Assembly: GCA_023412855.1 (NCBI GenBank)
Contig: JAEZRJ010000027.1
Location: forward strand, 1-39,134
DNA: 39,134 nt
From: Bacillota bacterium
Lineage (GTDB): Bacteria > Bacillota > Clostridia > Lachnospirales > Lachnospiraceae
Reading direction: 5' to 3'
The notes beneath the pieces were generated by a model. The model saw nothing but the letters and a program-made list of their open reading frames with translations. It ran no database searches and had not been told where the DNA came from. Positions 6,076 through 14,099 of this stretch are shown piece after piece. A program made the position numbers and the translations under genes. How positions within the stretch are numbered: position 1 is the first letter of the stretch; each line of letters starts with the position of its first letter.

Positions 6076-8739
6076 ATGAGATGGTACGAAAAGAGTAAGA
6101 ACGAGGTGCTGAAACAATTAGAAGGCAACATGGTAACGGGGCTTTCAGCAGAACAGATAAAAGAAAAACAGATGCAATATGGTAAAAATGAATTTTCAAA
6201 AAGTAAAAAGCCAAGCCTTATAAGGACTATCTTCTATCATCTAAAAGATGTCTCAACAATAGTTCTTATCATAGCAGCGCTTCTTTCCTTTTTGCTGGCA
6301 CTGAAGCATGGGGAAGGATTTATAGAACCGCTTGTTATATCCGTAATTATTGTGATGAATTTAATCTTAGCCATTACCCAGGAAGGGAAGGCCGAAAAGG
6401 CACTGGAATCTTTGGCTGATCTTAACAGCCCATCCTGCCTGGTGATCAGAGACGGGATAAGGCAAGAGATTGATACGGCAGAGCTTGTGCCGGGCGATAC
6501 AATTTTGGTAGAAGCAGGCTCTTTGATTCCTGCAGATGCAAGAGTTTTAGAAAGCAACAACCTTATGGTCGATGAATCTTCTTTGACAGGAGAGAGCGAA
6601 CCATTGGAGAAGAATGCGTTGGCATTGGCCTCAGGCAAGATTCCCGCCTCAGAGCAGAGCAATATGATATTTTTCGGCTGCCTTGTTACCGCGGGAAATG
6701 CGGTTGCCGTTGTTACAGAAACCGGAATGAATACAGAGATGGGAAAAATAGCTGGATTTTTAGAGAGCACGATAAAAGGAAAAACTGCGTTGCAGCAAAG
6801 GCTGGACCGAGTCGGAAAGAATATCAGCACGGTTGCGATCATATCGGCAGCCATCCTATTCCTTATCGGTATGAGACAGGGATCGAATTTTTGGAGTATG
6901 ATTATGCTGGCGGTCACATTGGCAGTAGCGGCAGTCCCGGAAACCTTGTCTTTGATCGTGACATTAAGCTTGTCTCATGGCGTTAAAAATATGGTCGGTA
7001 AAAATGCACTGATCAGGAAACTTCCCGCGGTGGAGACACTGGGTAATACTTCTGTAATCTGCTCGGACAAAACAGGCACGCTTACACAGAATCGGATGTC
7101 CATCAAACGGCTGTGTTTAAATGGGGGAAATCCGGTAAAAGATAACGATGTATTTTCAGAGGATCAGACAGCATTTCTGAAGATGCTTGCCTGTGTCAGC
7201 AATGCTGTGGTTCAGGAGGATGAAGAAGGAAATATCCAGTATATAGGGGATGCAACGGAAACGGCTATTATGCGGCTTTTTAGTGAAAAGGGCCTGGATA
7301 AGGATGTGCTGGAAAAAGAATATCCGAGAGTTGCTGAAATTCCTTTTTCCTCTGAAAGAAAAATGATGACCGTTATAATCCAAGATCGGAGGGGAGGATT
7401 TATAGTCCTTACCAAAGGTGCTATAGATCGAATTCCCTTCAGTCAGGGAAATGAGGAAGAAATAGAGAGTATTCACAAATTACACGATTCATTTGCGGAG
7501 GATGCATTAAGAGTTATTGCACTTGGAATAAAGCATATTGACGTGCTGCCCGGTGAAGGAGAGTTAGAATCGGTAGAAAGAGATCTTGCATTCATTGGAC
7601 TTGTGGGACTTATCGACCCTCCCAGACCAGAGGCCGCAGTAGCGATAAAAAGGGCTGAAAGAGCGGGAATCCGTACTATTATGATAACTGGTGATCACGC
7701 GGCCACAGCCGGAGCCATTGCAAAAGAACTTGGTATTCTGTCTGACGGACAGAAGGTTGTTACAGGGGTGGAGTTGGAAGAAATGACGGACGAAGAACTG
7801 CTGGCTTCGATTGAGGATTACTCTGTATATGCAAGAGTATCCCCTTCTGACAAAATACGTATTGTGGAAGCATGGCAGAAAAAAGGTGAAGTGGTTGCAA
7901 TGACCGGCGATGGGGTCAACGATGCACCGGCCCTGAAAGCAGCCGATGTCGGTGTCGCCATGGGGCAAGCGGGGACGGAAGTAGCTAAAAGCGCTTCTGA
8001 TATGATATTAACTGATGACAATTTTGCAACCATCGTGGAGGCTGTACATGAAGGCCGAAAAGTTTATTCCAATGTAAGGAAGGTCATTTATTTTCTGCTG
8101 GTATGCAACCTTTCCGAAATCGTTGTCATGCTGTTTGCGCAAATCATTGGATGGGGGGTTTTGGTTACTCCTGTAATGCTTCTGCTGATCAATGTTTTAG
8201 GGGACGGAATCCCCGGTCTGCATCTGGCAAAAGAAGATTCTGCAGCGAGGATTATGGAAAGCAAACCGGTTAAACGCTCAGAAAGCTTGTTTGGCGGCGG
8301 GTTACTGAATGTAATTATTCAGCAGACAATAATCTGTTCGCTGGTTGTATTGGCAGCTTTTTATGTAGGGGCATATGTGCCGGTCGGTATGGAAAGTCCA
8401 TCCGCAGAGGTTGGGCAGACTCTGGCATTTCTTGTACTGGGTTGGACTTCAATTCTTCATATATTCACCGTGCGAAGCAGAGAATCGATGTTCAAACGGT
8501 CCTTGTTTGATAACCCGCTGCTGCTGGTCAGTGCGGTAAGTATGCTTCTGGTATTAGTTGTTCTGTGTACTGTACCTGCTATTGGAACGCACTTGGGCTT
8601 GACGGTAATTGAGTCTTCTCACTGGATTGTGGCAGTCGGCCTTAGCTTGATGCCTACCGTAGTTGCAGAGATAAGAAAGCTTTATGACAACCGTGTGGAT
8701 TATAAGGAATATACAGAGATAGGATTTTCCACCAGATAG
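6076..8739 (+). CDS. P2-type cation-transporting ATPase (Ca2+/cation class)
   Basis: 887 aa, usual length for bacterial P2 ATPases. The N-terminal cation ATPase domain is followed by actuator motif LTGESEP, phosphorylation site D331 in SDKTGTLTQN, hinge TGDGVND (610-616), and about ten membrane helices. In helix M4 the usual PEGL is PETL (E289 kept). In M6, LLINVLGDGIPG keeps N706 and D710 of the usual NLVTD-type site but differs around them. These changes leave Ca2+ uncertain; Mn2+ or another cation is possible. AAAGGATG precedes the start. The upstream operator links it to the adjacent MarR gene. Confidence 0.9.
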   Translation: MRWYEKSKNEVLKQLEGNMVTGLSAEQIKEKQMQYGKNEFSKSKKPSLIRTIFYHLKDVSTIVLIIAALLSFLLALKHGEGFIEPLVISVIIVMNLILAITQEGKAEKALESLADLNSPSCLVIRDGIRQEIDTAELVPGDTILVEAGSLIPADARVLESNNLMVDESSLTGESEPLEKNALALASGKIPASEQSNMIFFGCLVTAGNAVAVVTETGMNTEMGKIAGFLESTIKGKTALQQRLDRVGKNISTVAIISAAILFLIGMRQGSNFWSMIMLAVTLAVAAVPETLSLIVTLSLSHGVKNMVGKNALIRKLPAVETLGNTSVICSDKTGTLTQNRMSIKRLCLNGGNPVKDNDVFSEDQTAFLKMLACVSNAVVQEDEEGNIQYIGDATETAIMRLFSEKGLDKDVLEKEYPRVAEIPFSSERKMMTVIIQDRRGGFIVLTKGAIDRIPFSQGNEEEIESIHKLHDSFAEDALRVIALGIKHIDVLPGEGELESVERDLAFIGLVGLIDPPRPEAAVAIKRAERAGIRTIMITGDHAATAGAIAKELGILSDGQKVVTGVELEEMTDEELLASIEDYSVYARVSPSDKIRIVEAWQKKGEVVAMTGDGVNDAPALKAADVGVAMGQAGTEVAKSASDMILTDDNFATIVEAVHEGRKVYSNVRKVIYFLLVCNLSEIVVMLFAQIIGWGVLVTPVMLLLINVLGDGIPGLHLAKEDSAARIMESKPVKRSESLFGGGLLNVIIQQTIICSLVVLAAFYVGAYVPVGMESPSAEVGQTLAFLVLGWTSILHIFTVRSRESMFKRSLFDNPLLLVSAVSMLLVLVVLCTVPAIGTHLGLTVIESSHWIVAVGLSLMPTVVAEIRKLYDNRVDYKEYTEIGFSTR

Positions 8740-8761
8740 GGTGGCACGGATAAGGCGCTAA

Positions 8762-8917
8762 TGCTTTTATGGAATCGGCGGCAGAATTGTTAGAGCTGTT
8801 AGTCATTCAGCACAAGATGTTCGGCTTTGTGATATTCAGAACCAATTTGAACAGCAATATGACAATGATTCACGGATAATCAGTATTTATGAGAATGTGA
8901 GAATTGTAAGGAATTGA
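8762..8917 (+). pseudogene. unidentified gene fragment (C-terminal scrap)
   Basis: The frame is open from just after a stop at 8759-8761 to TGA at 8915-8917, giving about 51 residues that end ISIYENVRIVRN. There is no ATG with a ribosome site at the front, so this looks like the tail of a protein whose start was lost. I do not recognise the family. The rest of 8968-9097 shows nothing I can name. Confidence 0.3.
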
Positions 8918-8919
8918 CA

Positions 8920-8967
8920 AATAGCTTCCTATGATAACGTAATTGATCATAGGAAGCTATTTTTTTT
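8920..8967 (+). terminator. strong terminator
   Basis: A 16-bp perfect stem, AATAGCTTCCTATGAT (8920-8935) with ATCATAGGAAGCTATT (8946-8961), is followed by seven T bases. It ends the ATPase region. Confidence 0.9.
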
Positions 8968-9097
8968 AATGGGAAAGCTCATTTCATCCTATAAGAGTTT
9001 AATGAATTTACCATCACCGAAACAGGGATGAGCCTCTGCCATTCATGATTCATCCATTTGAGTTATTTCCAGAGTATATTTTAATTGAAGATATATA

Positions 9098-9143
9098 TTG
9101 ACAATAAAATTTAAAAATGATATTATCTTGATATCAAGATAAT
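9098..9143 (+). promoter_or_regulatory. promoter and palindromic operator of the MarR-pirin-nitroreductase operon
   Basis: TTGACA at 9098-9103 and TATTAT at 9121-9126 are exactly 17 bases apart. A perfect 22-bp palindrome (arms ATTATCTTGAT and ATCAAGATAAT, 9122-9143) covers the -10 box and the expected start of transcription. This is the layout of a MarR autorepression site. Confidence 0.85.
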
Positions 9144-9162
9144 CTTAAAGGAGGCAGCTTCA

Positions 9163-9594
9163 ATGGGAGATGATTCCGCCAAGCTGGTAATTGCTCTATC
9201 CAGGAGCTACAATGTTCTGTTTGCCTTAATTGAAAAAAATGTAAGGAATTATGGCCTGACGGTCAGTGAATTCGGTGTATTGGAAGCATTATTGCATAAA
9301 GGTGAGTTACCGGTGCAAAAGCTTTGTGAAAAAGTATTGGTTACAAGTGGTTCGATGACATATATTGTAAATAAGCTGGAGGAAAAAGGATACGTTAAGC
9401 GTTGCAAATGCGAAAAAGATGCCCGGATTTGGCTTGTCCGGCTAACCGGACCGGGGCATGAATTTATTTCAAGGATTTATCCTCAGCATGAGAATTTTTT
9501 AAGAACGATATTAAGTGAAATAAATGAAACCGAGAAGGCAAGCTTGATCGGGAGCCTTTTTCGTATGAAGGATATTTTGGAGAGAAAACCATAG
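9163..9594 (+). CDS. MarR-family regulator, probably redox or electrophile responsive
   Basis: 143 aa with the MarR fold: helix region TSGSMTYIVNKLEEKGYVKR (about 61-80) and wing CEKDARIWLVRLT. AAAGGAGG precedes the ATG. It is the first gene of an operon with pirin and nitroreductase genes (gaps of 21 and 23 bases). Cys55, Cys81 and Cys83 are present; the last two flank the wing. MarR proteins next to nitroreductase or pirin genes often sense quinones, hypochlorite or disulfide stress, so a Cys-based switch is plausible but not shown. It should bind the palindrome at 9122-9143. Confidence 0.9.
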   Translation: MGDDSAKLVIALSRSYNVLFALIEKNVRNYGLTVSEFGVLEALLHKGELPVQKLCEKVLVTSGSMTYIVNKLEEKGYVKRCKCEKDARIWLVRLTGPGHEFISRIYPQHENFLRTILSEINETEKASLIGSLFRMKDILERKP

Positions 9595-9615
9595 ACTGAA
9601 GGATGGTGATAATTT

Positions 9616-10314
9616 ATGGTAAGAAGAATTGATTATAAGAAAATGGGAAAAAGTAATCTGGGATGGTTAAATAGTATTTTTCATTTTTCCTTTGCAGAAT
9701 ATTATAATCCACTGAATATAAATTTTGGTGCCTTAAGGGTCATCAACGATGACTTGATTGATGCAGGAACAGGATTTGATATGCATCCGCATCAAGATAT
9801 GGAGATTGTATCCTATGTTATAAACGGAGAATTGACTCATGGAGATTCTTTGGGAAATACAAATACTTTAAGTCGTGGTGAAGTTCAGTATATGAGTGCC
9901 GGTACAGGCATATTTCACAGTGAGTTCAATCGGGGAAATGAAACCTTAAGGCTTTTACAGATTTGGATTTTACCGGACCAGACGGGCTACAACCCAAACT
10001 ACGGAGATTATCGATTTAAATGGGAAGACAGAAAGAATAAGTGGCTCCAAATCGTGAGCGGTTCAAAGGGGGATGCACCTATTCGAATTCATCAGGATGC
10101 AAATTTATATGCGATAGAATTGGAAAAGAATCAGGAAATTATTTTTGAAATAGGGAAAGGGCGCCAAGCCTATCTGGTTCAGATTGAAGGCAGTTCCCGA
10201 GTTAATAACGAAAGCATAAATATGAGAGACGGGTTGGAGTCGGTTGAGGAGGATTTAATAATAAAAGCCTCTGAAGATTCACATATTTTAGTAATAGAAA
10301 TGGAAAACAAATAA
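9616..10314 (+). CDS. pirin-family bicupin (YhaK/YhhW type)
   Basis: 232 aa, the usual bacterial pirin length. The N-terminal cupin has all four metal ligands of the family: H57 and H59 in MHPHQDME, and H101 and E103 in GIFHSEFN. Relatives include quercetin 2,3-dioxygenases and redox-sensing proteins; the in vivo substrate is generally unknown. GGATGGTGAT stands before the ATG. It lies between the MarR and nitroreductase genes in one operon, which points to a role in detoxifying or sensing electrophiles. Confidence 0.92.
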   Translation: MVRRIDYKKMGKSNLGWLNSIFHFSFAEYYNPLNINFGALRVINDDLIDAGTGFDMHPHQDMEIVSYVINGELTHGDSLGNTNTLSRGEVQYMSAGTGIFHSEFNRGNETLRLLQIWILPDQTGYNPNYGDYRFKWEDRKNKWLQIVSGSKGDAPIRIHQDANLYAIELEKNQEIIFEIGKGRQAYLVQIEGSSRVNNESINMRDGLESVEEDLIIKASEDSHILVIEMENK

Positions 10315-10337
10315 AAAATAAAAAAGGAGAGAGTGCT

Positions 10338-10910
10338 ATGTCATTTATTAACAATTTAGAAAAAAGAAGAACTTATTATAACATCAACCGGGAATTACCG
10401 GTATCAGAAAGTAAAGTAATTGAAATCGTGGAACAGGTGACGGAAGCAACGCCGGATGCTTTTAATATGAAGAGTGCCAGAGCAGTAGTTGTATTAGGCG
10501 AAAAACAGGATCTGTTATGGGATACTATATATGAAGTGTTTGACGGTCAGGTTGCGAGAGAAAAAATTGATAGCTTTAAGAACGGCTATGGAACTATTTT
10601 ATATTTTATTGATGAAAATGTAGTGGAATCATTGCAGGAACAATTTGAATTCTATGCGGACAAATTCCCGAACTGGGCGAGTCAGGCAAACGGAATGCTG
10701 CAGTTCAATCTTTGGACGGCTTTAAGAGAAGCTGGAATTGGAGCTTCCTTGCAGCATTATAATCCGGTTATTGATGAAGCTGTTGCAAAGCTGTTTGACC
10801 TTCCCGCAAAATGGACCTTAGTGGCACAGATGCCGTTTGGAGGAATTGGAGAAGAACCGGCACCGAAAGAAAAAGAAGATATAGCAAAAAGAGTTATTAT
10901 TAAGAAATAA
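10338..10910 (+). CDS. nitroreductase-family protein (YdgI/Frm2-like)
   Basis: 190 aa, short for nitroreductases, as in the Frm2/Hbn1/YdgI group. Visible marks are the N-terminal RRTYYNINRELPV (FMN-phosphate-binding Arg region), NWASQANGMLQFNLWTALRE in the middle, and the C-terminal MPFGGIGEEPAPKEKE. It should be an FMN-dependent NAD(P)H reductase of nitro-aromatics or quinones. AAGGAGAG precedes the ATG. It is the last gene of the MarR-pirin operon. Confidence 0.9.
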   Translation: MSFINNLEKRRTYYNINRELPVSESKVIEIVEQVTEATPDAFNMKSARAVVVLGEKQDLLWDTIYEVFDGQVAREKIDSFKNGYGTILYFIDENVVESLQEQFEFYADKFPNWASQANGMLQFNLWTALREAGIGASLQHYNPVIDEAVAKLFDLPAKWTLVAQMPFGGIGEEPAPKEKEDIAKRVIIKK

Positions 10911-10924
10911 CCCAGTACTTTATG

Positions 10925-10957
10925 AAAACGCTTCAGGATAATGGAAGCGTTTTTATT
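10925..10957 (+). terminator. terminator of the MarR-pirin-nitroreductase operon
   Basis: Stem AAAACGCTTC (10925-10934) with GAAGCGTTTT (10944-10953), followed by more T-rich sequence. Confidence 0.85.
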
Positions 10958-10997
10958 TTGTGAAATTTCTCAAATGATCAGATATAGTGTATAATGA

Positions 10998-11231
10998 GTA
11001 GGAAATAAAAAATGGCTTGATAGAAGAGCGGGGATTATATATATTTTTCCTGCCCTTATGTTGGATGTAAACAGAGGCGTTGCTTGGTATATGGGATTGT
11101 TTATGATAATACCCTGTATTTTTGATGGCGGGCTGGAAGAGCTTGGATGGAGGTATGTCTTACAACCTACTTTAGAGAGACGTTTTTCTTTTAATATAGC
11201 GCGTCTGATTGATGGGTTAGCTTTTTTATAA
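10998..11231 (+). pseudogene. remnant of a CPBP intramembrane protease (CAAX/Abi family)
   Basis: The frame is open for 77 residues between stops and has no start codon with a ribosome site. It contains GGLEELGWRYVLQPTLE, which carries the EExxxR motif 1 of the CPBP family, followed by ARLIDGLAFL and then TAA. The family normally continues into a tryptophan-rich helix and the HxxxB metal-binding motifs, which are absent here. Both ends are missing, so this is a decayed gene. It lies between the nitroreductase operon and the tRNA-Leu promoter. Confidence 0.75.
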
Positions 11232-11339
11232 AATCGAAAGGAATAAGAGAATTTTCTGATTGGCTGGTTATGGTTATGACTATCTGCAGTGACCGAAGAT
11301 ATCCTGTAAATGTATCGGAAAATGTATCCGCCAAATGTA

Positions 11340-11368
11340 TTGACAGTGAAACGTCGAAATGATAATAT
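11340..11368 (+). promoter_or_regulatory. tRNA-Leu promoter
   Basis: TTGACA at 11340-11345 and TAATAT at 11363-11368 are 17 bases apart, and the tRNA starts 21 bases later. Confidence 0.75.
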
Positions 11369-11388
11369 AGCATACGTGAGTAACATAA

Positions 11389-11469
11389 GCGGATGTGGCG
11401 GAATTGGCAGACGCGCCAGATTTAGGTTCTGGTGTCCCCGACGTGCAGGTTCAAGTCCTGTCATCCGCA
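11389..11469 (+). tRNA. tRNA-Leu(TAG)
   Basis: A class II tRNA. The acceptor strands are GCGGATG and CATCCGC with discriminator A. The anticodon stem CCAGA/TCTGG holds the loop TTTAGGT (anticodon TAG), then comes a variable arm, and the T arm is CAGGTTCAAGTCCTG. No CCA is encoded. The conserved post-tRNA segment GCCTTGATTTAGCAAGG follows and is echoed at the scar near 1690. Confidence 0.95.
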
Positions 11470-11500
11470 GAAGCCTTGATTTAGCAAGGTATTATGAGAG

Positions 11501-11530
11501 TCCCTTCGGAGAAGTCCGGAGGGATTTTTT
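11501..11530 (+). terminator. tRNA-Leu terminator
   Basis: Stem TCCCTTCGGA/TCCGGAGGGA with a GAAG loop, then TTTTTT. Confidence 0.9.
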
Positions 11531-11550
11531 GTGTTTGACATCGATTCACC

Positions 11551-12105
11551 CTAAATATCCGGCCAGTAGGAAATTGTGTCGTCAAACATTTCCGATATGG
11601 TAGCGGCCATTTCTTCCGGCGATTCCTGAAAGCCGGAGGAAATCCAATGAATCAGTACGTTGTGAAAACCGCCGGTGACAAAGGAAATATTATACTGTAA
11701 TTCTTTTGAGATGCTGCCGCTTGCCTGAGCATAGACCGATGGCATAAAGCTATTAAGCATTTGAATGAGCATGGCGAACAGAGATTGATCGCTTTGAGCC
11801 GTTTTCAAAAAATCAAGATGACAAGCCCAAAATTCAAAATATCCTTTGGCAAGAGTGTAGAAGGTGCGTTCCTGAATTCTTTTTAACACGGCAAGATACT
11901 CATCCTCGAGAGTAGAAAAGTAAAACAGTAAAATATCGTTCTTATCCTTGAAATTACGATAAAATGTACGCCTGTCAAGATTAGCTTTTTTACAAAGCTC
12001 TGATATGGTAATTTCCTCAAATGCCTTTTGCTGAATCAATTGAAACAGTGCTTCCACAAACCAATTTTGTGATTTGACTGCCAAAGTGTGAGTACTTCTT
12101 TCCAT
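11551..12105 (-). CDS. TetR/AcrR-family regulator
   Basis: 184 aa. The N-terminal helix-turn-helix is FEEITISELCKKANLDRRTFYRNFKDKNDIL (shown here as its ends: FEEITI... to ...KNDILL; residues about 28-60), the clearest TetR signature. The C-terminal helical ligand domain resembles that of the TetR group with short, aromatic-rich domains. GGAGG lies 7 bases before the ATG at 12105. It is divergent from the ABC exporter gene, and the shared interval holds an inverted repeat between overlapping promoters. I infer that it represses itself and the exporter. Confidence 0.9.
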   Translation of the reverse strand: MERSTHTLAVKSQNWFVEALFQLIQQKAFEEITISELCKKANLDRRTFYRNFKDKNDILLFYFSTLEDEYLAVLKRIQERTFYTLAKGYFEFWACHLDFLKTAQSDQSLFAMLIQMLNSFMPSVYAQASGSISKELQYNISFVTGGFHNVLIHWISSGFQESPEEMAATISEMFDDTISYWPDI

Positions 12106-12165
12106 AGGAATACCTCCCGAAAATGCTACAGAATATTGGTAAATGTGGCGTGTTATGCCAAACTA

Positions 12166-12224
12166 TTGCTTATGCTTTCCTTCTCCATTATACTATAATC
12201 ACAAAGTCGCCACAAGTGTAGCGA
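12166..12224. promoter_or_regulatory. divergent promoters and TetR operator
   Basis: Rightward: TTGCTT (12166-12171), 17 bases, TATACT (12189-12194). Leftward, read on the minus strand: TTGTGG, 17 bases, TATAAT, overlapping the rightward -10. The inverted repeat TCGCCACA-AG-TGTAGCGA (12207-12224, 7 of 8 symmetric) covers the leftward -35 and the rightward start of transcription. Confidence 0.65.
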
Positions 12225-12282
12225 GTATGATTGTTTTTAGTTGGAAGGGAAGGTTGGAAAAATACTTTCAATTATGGATTCC

Positions 12283-12326
12283 CCCTCCTTGATTTGTACG
12301 CCCGCTAAAGCGGGCAGATGGGAGCA
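12283..12326 (+). promoter_or_regulatory. structured leader of the ABC exporter gene, copy 1
   Basis: A 44-base segment with hairpin GCCCGC-TAAA-GCGGGC (12300-12315) immediately before the ribosome site GGGAGC (12320-12325). It is matched at 43 of 44 bases at 30067-30110, before another ABC transporter gene. CTCCT upstream of the hairpin can pair with GGGAG of the ribosome site, so a translation switch is conceivable. Confidence 0.65.
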
Positions 12327-12329
12327 AAG

Positions 12330-14009
12330 ATGAAAGGTTTCTTAAAGGGCAACAGATGGCTGCTATTTGCCACAATCACTTTTTGCCTGTTGGCAAATAT
12401 TGCTTTGGTGTTAACCTCAAAGCAGTATGAATGGTTTTTTGATGTGGTTGCGTCCGGGGATGTTTCCAAGTTTGCATGGCTTGTACTATTCGCCATGGGC
12501 TATATTGTTGTGATTGCAATATTATTCTACATCTACTTGGTTTGCAGCAAAAAACTCATTAAACAAGTTCTTGTGCAGTTGCGAGAGAAAATCTTCAATG
12601 GAATCATGAACAAAGACATGAAGGCCTATTATGAGCAAAATACATCCGAATATATTTCCGTAATGACAAACGATATCAACTTGTTGGAGGAAAACTGGAT
12701 GAAGCCAATGCTTGGCGTTTGCGAAAGTACCGGAATGTTCGTAACTACAGTCGTGATGCTCTTTTGTTACAGCCCATGGATTACCCTGTCTATTTTCGTA
12801 ACCTCCGCTCTTGTGTTTTTAGTACCTACTGCATTGGGGAAATATCTTTCTAAACGGCAGCAAGGCTTATCAAAAGAACTGGCATCCTTTACAAACAAGG
12901 TAAAAAATATCTTTTCAGGATTTGATGTTATCCACTCGTTTAACATGATGTCTCATATCAATAAAAACTTTGTCATGTACAACGAACAATTGGCACAAAG
13001 AAAGTACGAAGCCGACCATTTTAAGGTTGTGAATGATACGGTGGCGCAGGTACTGGGCATTACGATACAAGTCGGCACTTCCTGCCTTAGTGCGTATCTG
13101 GTGCTGGACGGGCAAATCACGATTGGCATTTTGGCGGCGGTAATCCAGCTGTGCAGCCGCTTTGTATCTCCCTTGATGTCGATCATGAATAATTTGAGCC
13201 TCATCAAAAGCATGAATCCGATTATACAAAAATTTGATGACCTGTCAAAAGAATCGCAAGCAACTTGCGGAAAGAAACCTCATTTTAGCAGTGCGATCAC
13301 AGTACTTCAAATGAGCTTTGCTTATGACAGTCACCCTGTGCTTCAGGATATTAGCTTAGAGATACTACCTGGTAAAAAGTATGCGATCATGGGGGAAAGC
13401 GGATGTGGAAAAACAACCTTGGTAAAGCTTATTCTGGGCTATTATACTAATTTTACCGGAAGCATCCGGTATGATAACGAAAATGTCCTTAATCTTGATT
13501 CTTTTGAACTTAATGAAATGGTTTCCATCATTCAACAAAATGTGTATATGTTTGATGAAACAATCATGTACAACATTTGCTTGCAGCAGGAGTACTCCGA
13601 GGAAAGTCTGATGCAGGCGCTTGATAACAGCGGCTGTCGTAAAATATTAAAGGGCGGTTTGAGTATAGACTATCGGGTCGGTGAAAACGGCTGCAACCTT
13701 TCCGGAGGTCAAAGACAGCGAATTGCAATTGCAAGAGCGCTGATCAGGAAAACTCCTATTTTGATATTAGATGAGGGTACGTCGGCAGTTGATATGCAAA
13801 GCGCCTATGAGATAGAGGATAGCTTATTGGCGATCAAGGAATTAACGCTTCTTTCTATTCTGCATAAAACGAATGAAAATTTACTGCGCAGATATGATGA
13901 AATCATTTATATGCAAAAAGGACGGATTGCCGAGCAAGGATCTTTTGAAGAGCTAATCAATGCAAAGCATGGTTTTTACGAATTCTATACCATTTGTGAT
14001 AAAACGTAA
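12330..14009 (+). CDS. single-chain ABC transporter (membrane plus ATPase domains)
   Basis: 559 aa. The N-terminal membrane domain has about six helices (residues about 1-300). The ATPase domain carries Walker A GESGCGKTT, Q loop SIIQQNVYMF, signature LSGGQRQR, Walker B ILILDEGTS and the H-loop region SILHKTNE. It is a type IV (exporter-fold) half-transporter that should work as a homodimer or with an unlinked partner. The frame is open from ATG at 12318, but that ATG lies within the ribosome site region, so I start at 12330, 4 bases after GGGAGC. DEGTSAVD replaces the usual DEATSALD. It is divergent from the TetR gene, its likely repressor. The substrate is unknown; a peptide or drug is possible. 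Confidence 0.88.
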   Translation: MKGFLKGNRWLLFATITFCLLANIALVLTSKQYEWFFDVVASGDVSKFAWLVLFAMGYIVVIAILFYIYLVCSKKLIKQVLVQLREKIFNGIMNKDMKAYYEQNTSEYISVMTNDINLLEENWMKPMLGVCESTGMFVTTVVMLFCYSPWITLSIFVTSALVFLVPTALGKYLSKRQQGLSKELASFTNKVKNIFSGFDVIHSFNMMSHINKNFVMYNEQLAQRKYEADHFKVVNDTVAQVLGITIQVGTSCLSAYLVLDGQITIGILAAVIQLCSRFVSPLMSIMNNLSLIKSMNPIIQKFDDLSKESQATCGKKPHFSSAITVLQMSFAYDSHPVLQDISLEILPGKKYAIMGESGCGKTTLVKLILGYYTNFTGSIRYDNENVLNLDSFELNEMVSIIQQNVYMFDETIMYNICLQQEYSEESLMQALDNSGCRKILKGGLSIDYRVGENGCNLSGGQRQRIAIARALIRKTPILILDEGTSAVDMQSAYEIEDSLLAIKELTLLSILHKTNENLLRRYDEIIYMQKGRIAEQGSFEELINAKHGFYEFYTICDKT

Positions 14010-14099
14010 GGTCAGACTGGATATTCTCAGAATCGGTTCGGCAAGAAGGTAAGTGAAGTGTGCAAACAGAACACGGATAGTTATGTACCGAAGGGGAAA

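Noticed and set aside
6237..6917. A 226-aa minus-strand ORF inside the P-type ATPase gene
   Set aside because: It lies fully antisense to a well-supported gene and has no recognisable domain or ribosome site.
10970..11603. ORFs on both strands running across the tRNA-Leu gene
   Set aside because: They include the tRNA, its promoter and terminator; the product sequence is an artefact of the tRNA.
12283..12326. A T-box or known riboswitch in the ABC leader
   Set aside because: There is no T-box consensus, no terminator/antiterminator and no recognisable riboswitch core. Only a short hairpin and the ribosome site are conserved.
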